A DNA stretch of 64,000 bases. Source: Termitomyces sp. T153 (Eukaryota > Basidiomycota > Agaricomycetes > Agaricales > Lyophyllaceae). The translations under genes and the position numbers were made by a program. This document shows, in pieces, positions 23,801-35,079 of the stretch. The notes beneath the pieces are model-generated. The model was not told where the DNA came from. It ran no database searches and saw only the letters and a program-made list of their open reading frames with translations. The DNA lies in the NCBI GenBank assembly GCA_018296165.2, contig JACKQL020000160.1, forward strand, positions 1 through 64,000, written 5' to 3'. Position 1 is the stretch's first letter, and every line of letters starts with the position of its first letter.

Positions 23801-24970
23801 GAATATTTTACAGTCAAGATGGCATGGTCCAAACAAAACATAAGAAAGCTCCCCCCCCCACCAAAGTCTGAAAGTGATATTGTGCACATCAAACAAGCTC
23901 AGCATAAAGAGCATCTGACTGAACTTGAATAACAACACCAACAAAAAGAGTGCAAGGCTGAGCAATGAAAAGCAGTCCATGCCAATTGTCAAACCAAGCA
24001 TGAGGTTAGTTGCTCTGAGGAGGACTTTAGATTGTTGAAGAAACATAGAATCAGATGCCACCATTACAATGAGAACACAATGAGCAACAATGACAGGCTG
24101 AGCTATGACATTGACAATGATGCTTGTTAGGCTGAATAGGAGACTGAAGGAGGTGAGTATGAGGACATCAAGGCAAGCAAGCATGCCAACACAGGCAAAG
24201 GCAAAGGTAAAGCTCAAGAGGAGTCTGATAATGATAATAATGAGGAAGGATTGTATGAGCAGGAGCACAACTTGAGGTATTACAATGATGAAGACTCCAA
24301 AGACCAGGCAAATGATGACTCGAGGGAGGAAGAGGTTGATCAGTTGGCAGAAGAGTACAATAATCTAGACGAGGATCAAAGCCATGATGGGAACCATGGC
24401 AATGATCATGATAGCCAACATTAAGGTAAAGATAAAGTTCACAATCAGGCAACATGAGACAACAGCATGGATCAAGGTGGCAGCACACCTTGAGGCAGCA
24501 GCAATAGTTGAGAGGGCAGTGCAATTTGAGGTGGCAGCACACATTAAGGCAGCAGTGCAAGTCAAGAGAGCAGGACAATTCAAGGTGGCAGCACACCTCA
24601 TAAGTAGTAGCACAAGTCAAGAGGGCAGTGCATCACAAGGCAGCAATGCAAAGTCAAGGCAGCAACAGTAGTTGAGATGATAGCACACGTGGAGAGGGCA
24701 GCACAAGTCAAGGTGGCAGCCAAGAACAAACTAGTACAGGTCAAGTGAAGACTTTGGAGCAGGGTGGTGGTGCAGGTTGAGGCAATACAACATTTTGGGC
24801 CAGAGGCAGGGGTCAAGGAAATACAGCATATCAGGCCAAGGGCAGGGGTCAAGACAGTGGCAAGGGTCAAGGCAGCAGGAAGGGTAAAGGCAGTGGCAAG
24901 GGTAAAGGCAGTGGCAAGAGTCAAGGCAGCAGGAAGGATAAAGGCAGTGGCAAGTGTCTCACTTGAAAAT
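23801..24970 (+). pseudogene. Unidentified charged, repeat-rich coding remnant
   Basis: A plus-strand frame, with stops, reads from about 24300 through an acidic segment (EEEEVDQLAEEYNNLDEDQ), then a region of imperfect Gly/Ser/Gln-rich repeats, and ends in a Gly-Ser-Lys repeat closed by TGA after SGKCLT (24964). The terminal part is an 18-bp minisatellite (24847-24954). The composition suggests the disordered C-terminal tail of a larger protein, possibly a transposase, but no catalytic domain is visible, so no function is assigned. Confidence 0.35.
24847..24954 (+). repeat. 18-bp minisatellite, six units
   Basis: Six perfectly phased 18-base units of the type GGTAAAGGCAGTGGCAAG run from 24847 to 24954. 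Two alternating variants (AAAGGCAGTGG and CAAGGCAGCAG) form a short higher-order pattern. In frame they encode a repeated Gly-Lys-Gly-Ser-Gly-Lys type hexapeptide. A looser repeat of about 27 bases (GGTGGCAGCACACCTTGAG type) precedes it from about 24480. Confidence 0.8.
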
Positions 24971-25167
24971 TTCTTGATGACTGGATGTTTCTCTTCTAAC
25001 TGGACTGCTGACTGCTGACTTCCTATGAAATGGACTACACTGGACTGCTGACAAATGAGCTTACTCATAACTACAATGCTATATTTTATATTCTCTTGCT
25101 GTGCATTGCTTTGTTTTACAACTTATATTGGATTTTTATTTATGTACTTTTTTATTCATGTACTTTT

Positions 25168-26100
25168 TGCCATGACCTGTTTCTAGACTGCTCAATCTCT
25201 TCCCGAGCCACCCCACTTCCCTGGAGTTCACTCCCCCCCCCTTCTTCCAAACACCCCCTTGATTCAGCCAACCTTTGTTCACTCATAGTACCTGCCCTGG
25301 CTAACTCTAACACTTCTCTGGCAAACTCTGATGGCTCCCTGGCAAACCCTAACATGTTTCCTGCAGGCCCCAACACTTCCCCTTCACCTCCTATACCCCT
25401 GGAACCCCCCAATAGTGTTCCTGATCCTAGCATATGTCACTGACTTGTCACTATGGCTTACCTGACCAAGTCTGAAACATAGAGTAGCATCTGTTACACT
25501 AGTCTTGATATTGCTGATAATCTTTTGTTACATTCATGTTCTGTTAAGTTTCCTGGTTTTGTTTTGTCTCTATTTCTATTCATTGTCTTGTTATAGTCTT
25601 GTGTCTTGTCTCAATTCTATTTATTCTCAACTTTACTCTGTCTTGTCTCATTTGCCTCAGTTTTCTTTATTGTTGCCTAAGTTCCTTTCAACTCTAACAC
25701 TGTTACAAACTCTGTGCATATAGTATAACCCTCAAACATTCATAACTAACTCTGGACCTTGCCCTTTGCTTGGTCTCAAAACCCATCAATATTAATTGAT
25801 CCCCCATCAATTTCCAGCCCTGCTCCCATCACTTGCATGGCCTTTGCTTGCCCTGCACCCTCTGTATTTGCCTCCAAACTTGTACCTGAGTCTTCCAAAA
25901 ACTCAACCTTTCTTTGCATCTTGTCTTAGACTTCTATGGACCACCTCAAACTTGCTCAGACCACTCTCCTTGGCTTACCATTACAAGTATCCAAAGTCCA
26001 GACCTCCTTAAAGTGCTAGGTTATAAGCACAGGACATCATGTCTGCCTAGTAAGGACTTGCCCAGTTAAGCTGAGCCCTTGTGATCAGCAGAACCTAACA
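25168..26100 (+). repeat. LTR of element D
   Basis: It starts TGCCATGACC and ends CCTAACA. The self-primer box is AGTCTTGATATTG (25501-25513), and the primer site after the LTR is TAATATTAAGACT (26101-26113); the two pair with two mismatches, attributable to point mutations. No intact TATA box is seen. The five bases before it are CTTTT. Confidence 0.7.
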
Positions 26101-26132
26101 TAATATTAAGACTCCCTCTTACCCTATTCTTA

Positions 26133-27113
26133 ATGTCTGCATACAATCCTGCATTCAACCCTATCAGCTATCCAACTGACATCTATGGAAGGCAAGTGCC
26201 CAAAAATTACTATGCCCTGTTCTATCTAGGTGCCTTCATAAATCAATACATTCATTGACATTGGACCCCCAATCAAAACCAGACATTCTATGCCCCTTCC
26301 ATCAGCCAGGAGATACTCCTGGGCTGGTGCTGCCCCCCAATGTTTGCCACTGATGGCATATACTCCTGCATATACCCTAGAGGATTTCCTGGAGCACCTC
26401 CAGCACCATCCAACTCCAACTATCTCCCACCTACTCACTACTATGCTTACCCCATTCCCACTGTAGCCCCAACTCCTCTAGAACAACCAGATAATTATTT
26501 CCTCTCTTGACTACCATTTTATGCTCAAATCCCTCTCTCCTCTAGACAGCAATGAGTTGAAGCCTACATTCAGCAGCATGACAAAGTCCTTTGCTCTCTC
26601 TGCCTCTCCCTGGCAGAGTTTTCAAAACACATTTGCACTCTCCTTGTCAGCTTGGGTTACCACAACACCCCAGCAACCCCAGAGATTTGGGCAGATTGTC
26701 TCCTTGACTTCCATGAATGCTATTTACAAGAAACCCTCCCTAAGACCATGCAAGCCACTTTGGAAATTGATGCCAATCTTTAGAATGAGCTCCACATTCT
26801 GGTCAAAGAAATCCACACCAGGCCAAATCCCTGTCAGTTTGAAGATCCTCTGGACTCTGCCCACTCCTTTTATATGCAATGAGAAGAACCCACTGGAGCA
26901 CAAAGCAAAGCTCTGCCCCCCATTCTCCATCAGCAAAAAGAGCTCAATATCATGTCCAACATTTTGAGGAACCTCAACCACACTAAAGAACTCTTCAACC
27001 AACTCACCACCCACACCTTAGCCCTCTCTGCTCATTCCAGAGCAAACTTCATCTCTAGTACCTTCCATACCTGGGACCAACCCACCATCCCCAAGCCCCA
27101 TACTCAGAGGCTC
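26133..27113 (+). pseudogene. Element D gag fragment
   Basis: The frame opens with ATG at 26133, 33 bases after the LTR, giving MSAYNPAFNP; the related gags of B and C begin with similar Asn/Tyr-rich sequence. It then runs with several stops through a retrotransposon gag capsid-like region containing NYFLS, QQHDKVL and ILRNLNHTKELFNQL. It breaks off at 27113, well before any zinc knuckle. The homologous stretch in B is about 31944-32900 and in C about 45522-44600 (minus). Confidence 0.65.
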
Positions 27114-27481
27114 TGTAAGGGTAACCTCTGGAGTGGCAAATCTGAGTCATGCAGCTAGCAGAGGGGAATTCAAAGTATATTAGCAAGTATCCAAAGATAC
27201 AAGTAGTAACTAATCACCTAGCAGAGGGAAAGCCAAAGAGAACAAGTCTAAGGATCCCCATTGCTTGGTGCAGTGCATCAGTGGGTGGCAGAGGCATGGG
27301 AGCACCTGCACAGAAGGCTGGAGCTACCTCTAACCCTAGGAAGTTGATCAGTGAGGTAATACAGAAAGTTCTATGGGTTTCTAGAGATCTCTAGGATTCT
27401 GGAATGAGCCCCAAAGATGTCAAACAAGCTGCAGAGATGCTAGAACAAGTTGCAGAGGTTAGAAATGGAAGTCCCCTGACA
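27114..27481 (-). repeat. 3' LTR of element A
   Basis: The minus strand starts TGTCAGGGGACTTCC, directly after a polypurine tract reading AGAGGGGGGTTGA, and ends GGTTACCCTTACA. It is 368 bp. The outer end abuts element D gag at 27113. Its last ~150 bases resemble one end of the solo LTR at 30092-30651. Confidence 0.75.
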
Positions 27482-30400
27482 TCAACCCCCCTCTAGCATG
27501 TGGTGTCTCAATATGCAAGGTAGAAAAAGTCCCTGATTGCTCTGTTTACTGGTGAAATAGAATAGATCTCTTGTATGGCATGTGCAGTATCTGAGTGCTT
27601 CTTGTGGAACTCCTTGATGAGCCCTGGAGCATGTACATTCTCCCATGATTCCCAGAAGATGTTCTCAATCCCATAGCCCTTCCACTTTACCTTGTATTGT
27701 AGTTGTTGCTAAATAAATAATTATCCAGGATTTCCTCCACTTCATACTCCTCATTGCTGTTGACCATCACTAGAAGTAGCAGGGGTGGTAGACATCATCC
27801 TGGAATAGGATTTCTTGGGGCTGGAGTTGATTTGACCACATTGAATACTGGATGAAGCTGGCGCATCCCTGCAAAGAGCCAGAATTGGTAGGCTAGGGGC
27901 TCTATCTGTTGTTCCACCATGAAAGGTCCTAGTTGGCAGTGCAACAGCTTTTTTAAAGGTTAAATAGTCATAATGTCAGAAGCATCCAGGTAGACTCAAT
28001 TCCCAGGCTAGTATTTGTGCTCTAAGGTCCTTCTATAGTCATAGTATTATGCTATGTTGTCCTTTGCCTTTGATAGAACTGCTCAGGCCTTCTTCTGTGA
28101 CTTCTTCATCCAGTACACAAACTTGTTTTCTGCTTCATTCTCTAAGAGTGGGGCCTGGGGTTCAGAGCCCATGCACAGGTATTGTCCAGTATTGAGGAAG
28201 AATGGGGAAAATTGGGTGGAAGCATGAACATGGTTGTTGTATTGGAACTCAGTGTCAGGGAGGAGTCTGTCCCAGTCATCCTAGTGCTTATTGCAGAAGA
28301 GGCAGAGGTACTACTCCAACTCCTGGTTTATGTGCTCAGTCTGGCTATCAGACTGTGGGTGGTAGGTGGTGAAGGTGTGTAGCTTCATGCTGAGTTGTCA
28401 GTAGAGTTTCCTGGTGAAGTCTACTATAAATTGCAGCCTCCAGTTAGAGATGTAGGTGTTAGAGAGGCTGTAGAGCTTCCAGATATTCCTCTGGTACAGG
28501 TTTGCAGCATTCATGGTAGAGCAGGTGATGTGAGTTGGAATGAAGTGTGCTTGCTTGCTATTCAAGTCCACCACTACCATGATTGTGTTGTAATCATGGG
28601 CATTGAGGAGCCTTACAATGAAGTTCACAGAAGCAATGCTCCATTGCTCTGCAGGCACAGGCAACAGGTGTAGCTGTCCAGAGAGGAGGTGGTGCTAGGG
28701 CTTGGTTCAGAGACAGAGATTGCATGTACTAGTGTAAGACCCTATATACTAAGACATCTGGGGCCACCAGTAATTCTACAATACCAGCTCCAATGTTTTC
28801 CATTGTCTAGGATGCCCAGCAATGTGGGAGTCATGGTGTTGCTCTACAATCCTCTGGTGGAGCTCTGGAATGTTAGGCACATAGATACAATTCAAGAAGG
28901 TCAAGACTCCATTCCAAAGGGCCCATTTGTCTGCACAGACTGATTTGGCACCCATGGTATGTCCCAACTTTATTGCCCAAGCTGCCTAAGCAATGAGCTC
29001 TTCCTGCTGCCAGTCCTGGTTGCTTTGCTAGATGTTCTGGAGGATGTCTACCTCTGCTCCCTTCATAGCTAGAGCTTCCATAGCTTGGATTGCAAACAGT
29101 TTGGGCTGGAGGAGCATGATGTTGCTATTGTCCTCTCTTTTAGTGCTGTAGTCTGCTCTCCAGGACAGGGTGTCTGGTTTTCCCATACTCTGGCTAGGCT
29201 TGTGGTGCAGCGAGAAGTCAAAATTGGCTAAGTAGAGGGACTATCAGACCTGTTGGTAGTTGAGGTTCTTGGCTGTTCAGAAGTATTTGAGGTTCTTATG
29301 ATCTGTCCAGACCTCAAACTTATACTGCACACCTTCTAGGAAGTGCCGCCACTCCTCAAACAACCAGATAATGGTTGGTATCTCCTTGTCATGGATCTCA
29401 TAGTTCCACTCTACTACATTCAGAATCTTGGAGTAGAAGGCCACCAGATGCCACTTTCCATCCTCTAGGGACTGCTGTGAAAGAACAGCCCTAGTAGCAA
29501 AGTCAGAGCTGTTAGCTTCTATCCAGAAAGGGGAGTTATCATCTGGGAAGAGGAGAACAGGTCCTGAGGTCACAGTGTGCTTGAGGGCAGCAAAGGCCAT
29601 TTGCTCCAGGGGCTCCCAACTCTATGTGATGTCCTTCCTATTAAGGTTAAACAGCAGGCAGACATGATGCAAGAAGTCCTAGATGAATCTCCAGTAAAAG
29701 TTTGCAAAACCTAGGAACACTTGCACCTCCTTCTTGTTCTTGGGCTCTGGCCACTCCACCACCCTAGCTACCTTCACTAGGTCCATCTCTGCAGCTCTAT
29801 GCAAGATGATCAGACTAAGATACTCAATCTGAGTCTGCTCAAACTTGCACTTCTCTAGTTTGAAATAGAGCTAGTGCTGGTGGAGGCATTCCAAGATGAG
29901 GTGGGTGATGTGGTAGTGCTCTTCCAGTGTTTTAATGTAGCTGAGAATGTTGTCGAGGTATACACACACTACACCTTCTGCAATAAGGTCTTAGAAAATG
30001 TTGTTCATTATTGTCTGGAAAGTGGCTGGGCTGTTGGTGAGTCCAAAGAATATAAAGAGAGGTTCAAATAGTCCCCAGTTGGTCTAGAAGGTGTAAGGGC
30101 AACCTCTGGAGGGTGTGGCTCAATTACACAACTAGCAGAGGGAGATCCAAAGTCTATCCAGTATCTATAAGAAGTTCTAGAGTGCTAGCTACTCACCTGG
30201 CAGAGAGAGATTCAAAGAGAACAAGTCTAAGCATTACTAATGCCAGTATTTAGAAAATTTACTCTAGAGCTTCTGGAAACAATACCCAACAACAACCAAA
30301 TCCAGAGTCCAATTAAAAAGTGAGAATCCATTGTAAATGGTCTTGATCTCCAGACTACCTGCACATGACCACATACCAATACAACCGAAAGATAGCCCTT

Positions 30401-30864
30401 GCTCAAAAGTACTTATGGTCCAAAGATGGGAGGCTTACAATGAGTGTTAGGCCCAGAATACAGCAAACAATCCAGGAGTCTAGTAAGAGGCCATATGGAA
30501 GGAGCAACACTTGTTGGAATTATGGACAGAGGACCAGTGCAGCCTGAGGGCTAGAGCTGGGACCAGCAGATAGGAAAAACAGAGGAGAATAAAGGAAAAG
30601 CATAAGGAGGGAGGGAGAAGAGCATAGAGGGGGCTCAGAAATTCTCTAATAGAAGGTGGCCTTCTATTTGTCTTCCTCCTAGATATGTATATTGTTGTAG
30701 CCCCACTGGACATCCAGTTTAGTGAAGTATCATGCACTCCAGAGGTTGATGATGAGCTTGGAGATGAGGAGGAGGGGGTAGCAGTTCTTCACAGTCATGG
30801 TGTTGAGAATCTGGTAATCCTGAACTAGTCAGAGCAAGCCATCATTCTTCTTGATGAAGAAGAC
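27482..30864 (-). pseudogene. Element A pol: RT, RNase H, integrase, chromodomain
   Basis: Visible pieces on minus: the RT start FFIKKNDG (to 30864) and YFTKLDVQWGYNN, both before the inserted LTR; then NWGLFEPLFIFFGLTNSPATFQ and the catalytic box YLDN (29949-29960) in place of YLDD. RNase H lies at 29277-29600 (WTDHKNLKYF). The integrase HHCC region is at 28776-28967 (HHDSHIAGHPRQWKT), the integrase core at 28300-28720, and a chromodomain at about 27590-27790 (EYEVEEILDN and YKVKWKGYGIENIFWE). Chromodomains direct chromovirus integration to marked chromatin. Many stops and shifts make it inactive. Confidence 0.8.
30092..30651 (-). repeat. Solo LTR inserted into element A, with TSD GAAGG
   Basis: The 560-bp insert begins on plus with TGTAAGGG and ends TCTAATA. 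It is flanked by GAAGG at 30087-30091 and 30652-30656. Removing the insert and one GAAGG restores the A reading frame across the RT (KATF, stop, TNWGLF). On minus its ends read TATTAG and CTTACA, that is TG..CA with one G-to-A change. Its first ~150 plus-strand bases resemble the LTR at 27114, so it is a relative of the A family. Confidence 0.72.
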
Positions 30865-31911
30865 TGTCACAATCCACTCCCACACCTCTGGACCTCCCTC
30901 CAGGTCACCCTGCTTTCCTGGAGCACTTCCCAATGCTCTTCCAACTCACTCTAACCTTTGTTGACCTATAGAACCCACCCTGGCTAACTCTGATGTTGCC
31001 TCAGCAAACTCTGATGACTCTCTAGCAAACTCCAATACATCCTTTGTGGGCCTCCTCAGCTCCCCCTCTTGCTGACAAGGCCCCCAAGCCCCTCCAACAC
31101 TTCTTCTAGCTCAGATGCACATCCTTGAACCTCCTCCACAAACTATGCAACCCCTCCAGAGTTCCCCAACAACTGCAGGATGGACTGCATCCTCATTAGA
31201 ATATCACTATGGCCCACTCTCCAATCAGAACCAACACCTGTCCACTCTATGCAGCTCCAACAAGCTCCATCATTGCAACCTTGACCACTAGAGAAGGTCC
31301 AGTAGTCAGTATATAAAGGTGTAGAGTAGCATTGGTTACCTTAGTCTTGATATTACATTAACTGGTTACTTGTGTCTCACGTTTCTTTCTGTTCTGTTTC
31401 CATTTCTATCTTTAGCCTTGAATCTATTTATTTTCTCAGTCCCATCTCATTTTGTCTCTGTTTTGCCTTGACTGTCTTTAGTTCCTTTGTTTTTCAAAGT
31501 CTCTTTCATCTTCAACATCATTACAAACTCCACACACATGCTATGACCTTCAAACATTCTTACAACAACTCCAGACCTGGCTCCTCATTTGGCCCTAAAA
31601 CCCATCAGTCTTGATTGACCCCCTCCATCAAACTCTGGCTCTGCTCCCATCACTTGCAAAGCCTCTGCTTACTCTGCAGTCTATTTGTGCACCTACAAAC
31701 TTGTTTCTAATGCCTGCCTAAGCCCAATGTTTGATATACTTGGTCTTAGACTTCTCCAGACCATTCCAGACTTACTTGGACCACTTTCCTTGGCTTCCTC
31801 TTGCAGGTCCCTATAGTCTGCACTACTCCCAGGATGCTAGGTTATAAGCATGTCTGCTTAGTAAGGACTTGCCCAGTGTAGCTGAGCCCCTGTAGTCAGC
31901 AGAACCTGACA
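30865..31911 (+). repeat. 5' LTR of element B
   Basis: TGTCACAATCC to CCTGACA, 1047 bp. The TATA box TATATAAAG is at 31310-31318. The box AGTCTTGATATTA (31343-31355) starts about 33 bases later, where an RNA start is expected. It opens CACAATCC where the 3' LTR has CATGACC; both derive from CACGACC. Confidence 0.85.
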
Positions 31912-31924
31912 TAATATCAAGACT
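31912..31924 (+). promoter_or_regulatory. Primer-binding site of element B (self-primer type)
   Basis: TAATATCAAGACT directly follows the 5' LTR. It does not match a tRNA 3' end (no TGG). It is the perfect reverse complement of the 13 bases at 31343-31355, the predicted start of the element RNA. This is the arrangement of Tf1-type self-primed retrotransposons. The same pair is perfect in element C. Confidence 0.75.
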
Positions 31925-31943
31925 CCCCCTTACTCTGTTTTTG

Positions 31944-33353
31944 ATGTCTATGTATAACCATGCATACAATTCTAATGGCTCCTTGACTGATGTCTACAGT
32001 TGGCTGGTCTCTAAAAATCAATGCTCTATTCTACTCAGGCCCACCCATGGATCAGTACATTCTCCACCATTGGATCCCTGACCCCAACCAGGCATTCTAT
32101 GCTCCTTTTATCAGCCAGGAAATACCTCTGAGCTGGTGCCACCCTCCAACATTCCCTGCTAATGGCAAATATCCCCACATGTACCCTGGAGGATTCCCTG
32201 CAGCACTCCCCAACCCACTTACATTCCACCCACTCATTACTATGCATACTCCATCCTCACTGCAGCCCCAGCCCCTCTGGAGCATCTAGATAACTATTTC
32301 TCTCCTTGGTTGCCATTTCCTGCTCAAATCCCTCCTTCTTCCAGACAGCAATGAGTTGAAGCCTATGTCCAGCAGCATGATGAAGTCCTCTGCTTTCTCC
32401 ACCTCTCTTCTACAGAGTTTGCAAGATGCACCCATGCCCTCCTTGTCATCCTAGGTTATCCCAACACCTCCACAGCTCTAGAGGTTTGGGCAGATTAACT
32501 CCTCAATTTCCACAAACATTACCTGCAAGGAAACCTCTCCAAAGCTATGCAAGGTACCTTAGGAATTAACCAATCTTTGGAACAAGCTCTGTGCCCTAGT
32601 CAAAGAAATCCATACTAGTTCAAACTCCCACCCATTCAAAGATCCTCTGGACCCTGCCTGCTCTTTTTATGTGCAATGTGAGGAACTTCTCAGGGCATGA
32701 AGTGAAGCTCCACCCCTCATTCCCTACTAGCAGAAAGAGCTCAATGCTGCATCCAACATCTTGAGGAACCTCAACCCTGTAGGCAGACTATTTAACCAAT
32801 CTGCCACTCACACCTTGGCTCTCTTTGCTTGCCCCCAGACAAACTCTGTCCCCAGCACCTGTACATAGGACCAACCTGCCATCCCCAAACTCCATACCAA
32901 AAGACCACCCCCATGCATTAACAACAACAATCAAACCCTCTTTTACATCAACAAGCCTAATCACCTCACTAATGAGCCCACCCTGCATAACAACCCTCTC
33001 CAAGACAGACTCCCCCTCCCACTTTAACCTTCATGCCTCCTGTGTCAATGCTTCTTCACCCTGCCAGAACACCCTCGTTCTGCAAAGGCAATCCATAGGC
33101 TCCAAAGCACCTTGACTCTCTTTTTTCATCAACCCTTCTTGTTCCCTGCCCACTCTGATGCCCCACTCCCCTGCCAATACTAATCCCTTTGGGCCCCCCA
33201 CCTCTGGAGGACCCCCTCCCCCTTGATGGGCTCTAGAGCCTCCCTTGAACAATGCAGGCCAACTCCCAGGCAGTGGACTGCCCAACAGTGGACCTCCTAG
33301 GGGATGGGGCCCAGCTATGGACAACTTTTCTCCTCAACATAGAAACAGAAATA

Positions 33354-33399
<46 letters not shown>

Positions 33400-33400
33400 T

Positions 33401-33451
<51 letters not shown>

Positions 33452-34380
33452 AACAATGCTGGACCCTGCCTTGAACTCAGAACACCCAGCGAGACACTTG
33501 TGATGCACTGGCTTGGGAAGAAAAGCTTGATATTCAAAAGCCTGAACTTTTCACCGGTTGCAACTCCTAGAAGTGGAGAATCTTCTTAATGCAGTGCCTG
33601 ACAATATTCCAAGCTAAGCCTATTACCTTCCAGCTTGAGAGCTCATGAGTAGTCTTTGCTGCATCATATTTGCAGGGCATTGCCTTTGACCACTACACTG
33701 CACTACTTCAGTTCAACCCCAACAATCCTGTGCTCTTCAATTGGTTTGCCTTCACCCAGGAATTCTCCAGTAAGTTTGGTGTCTTTGATGCTATAGTAGA
33801 AGTGGAGGAGAATCTCTTTAATCTCTAAATGTAAAACAATAACATTTCACAACCTTCATTGTACAATTTGAATGGGAGGCCTATGAAACAGGATGGAACT
33901 ACAACGCCCTCCGCTGCACCTTGCCCCAACATATCAAGGACATCCTCTGCCTCATACCCAAGCAAACTATATATGATGGATACAAGGCACTCATCACACA
34001 GATTGACCAATGTTATTAGGAAGACTGGAGCAAGAACATAGCACTGCAGACTATATAGAACACCTTCAGCAACACCAACTAGCAGGTCAGAGCAACCAAA
34101 AGCAACTGACCCTCAATTCCTGCCAACCCTGCCAACTCTATGCCCCATTTTCTTAAAGGCTGAGGACCTCTCAACCACTAGAACTGTGCCCCTCTGCCCA
34201 ACTCAATGCTGCTGACCTCCACAAGACCCTGGAACCCCTGAATGCCAACTCCAATGATCTCAATGACACTCTGGACCCCACCAACAACCAGGAAGCCCTA
34301 TGCATGAACAATATTTGGAACAGGCCCTGGATCAATGTACTGGAGGAGACTCAGGAGAATAGTTGCCTTAAACACTAGGT
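31944..34380 (+). pseudogene. Element B gag
   Basis: The frame opens with ATG 31944 (MSMYNHAYN), 33 bases after the LTR, and then is read across several shifts and stops. The N-terminal part is Pro/Tyr-rich (PHMYPGGFPAALPNP). A central capsid-like part is shared with C and D. From 33356 there is a run of 32 Tyr codons encoded by a TAC repeat. Near the end the zinc knuckle present in C (CILCGEQGHFIGSC) is missing: 54 bases are deleted in frame between 34359 and 34360. The protein would have formed virus-like particles. It is not functional now. Confidence 0.75.
33356..33451 (+). repeat. TAC microsatellite encoding 32 tyrosines in gag
   Basis: Thirty-two codons, all TAC except one TAT (33398-33400), flanked by AAT-AAC and AAC-AAT. 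The matching place in element C gag (about 44114-44132, minus) has only five Tyr codons between Asn residues. The tract therefore expanded in B within coding sequence. Reading frames in other phases (poly-Thr, poly-Val) are shadows of it. Confidence 0.9.
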
Positions 34381-34603
34381 GATAGGATGTGCTATATGGA
34401 CTATCAACAGAGAGGACTTCAACTACCAGTTTATGGAAAACAAGTCAGTGGTTTGGGTCTCAAAGATGCACTAGACTGTGGACCAGACCCCAACATCTTC
34501 TTTACCCTGGCCACACTCCTCTATGCAATGGTACTCACCTCAGACAACCTTCCAGCACACTTCCCACACTCTCCTCCTCTGCACCACCCTCACTTCCTCC
34601 AAC

Positions 34604-34906
34604 AACCCTGTTCCCACTCTGGTTGACAGCACCACCACCAATAACTTCATTGACAAATTCCTAGCAGTGCTTGCTCCCCAGCACCTCTGACATCTCCCCA
34701 TCCTAATCCTCCTGAAACTCTTTGATAGCAACCCCACCTCTACTGGAGATATCATGCACTGCATAGAGATGACCATGATCTTCACTAATGGACAGCACTA
34801 AGACATCCAACTACTCATCACTAAGCTTCACCTCTCTGCTCCCATCATTCTAGGCTTTTCATGGCTCTACTCCACCAATCTCCACATTGACTGGCCTAGC
34901 CTCACT
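34604..34906 (+). pseudogene. Element B first retropepsin-like domain
   Basis: VDSTTTNNFIDKFL (Asp at 34625-34627) stands at the DSGAT active-site position. It is followed by LLKLFDSNPTSTGDI, LLITKLHLSAPIILGFSWL and IDWPSLTL, the usual Ty3/gypsy pepsin-like fold with the LG-x-WL flap-end motif. Element C has the same domain (about 42560-42870, minus) with VDSNATDNFIDKS. A second, similar domain follows about 190 bases later. Confidence 0.68.
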
Positions 34907-35079
34907 CTTCACCTTGACCAGAACAACCTGACCAACTCTGGACCAGTCCCTTCAATGTCTCACCCTTCTCTGGGGACTTCAAAGATACAACAAATGAGCC
35001 CCAGACTCTTCTGCAGCTTTGCTCAAAGTCCACATGGTTGTTCATCATCAATGTCTGACTCGACAACTCACCAATAGTT

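Larger units (their letters stand above)
25168..27113 (+). mobile_element. Element D: 5' LTR and partial gag of a Ty3/gypsy element
   Basis: A plus-strand LTR (25168-26100) is followed by a primer-site-like TAATATTAAGACT and a gag region that ends abruptly at 27113, where the LTR of element A begins on the other strand. The gag is clearly related to that of elements B and C. No D-specific pol is present in the window; the rest was either displaced by later insertions or deleted. Confidence 0.72.
27114..30864 (-). mobile_element. Element A: 3' half of a chromodomain Ty3/gypsy element
   Basis: On minus the order is reverse transcriptase, RNase H, integrase, chromodomain, polypurine tract (27482-27494) and 3' LTR (27114-27481). 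It is a different family from B, C, D and E. Its reverse transcriptase is cut at 30864, exactly where element B was inserted. A 560-bp solo LTR (30092-30651) interrupts the reverse transcriptase. Its 5' half is not recognisable beyond B, apart from perhaps 20 bases next to 41945. Confidence 0.82.

Noticed and set aside
33233..33508. Poly-Val and poly-Thr reading frames at the TAC repeat
   Set aside because: They are other-phase readings of the microsatellite; the poly-Tyr phase is the gag frame, as shown by the matching Asn-flanked Tyr run in element C.
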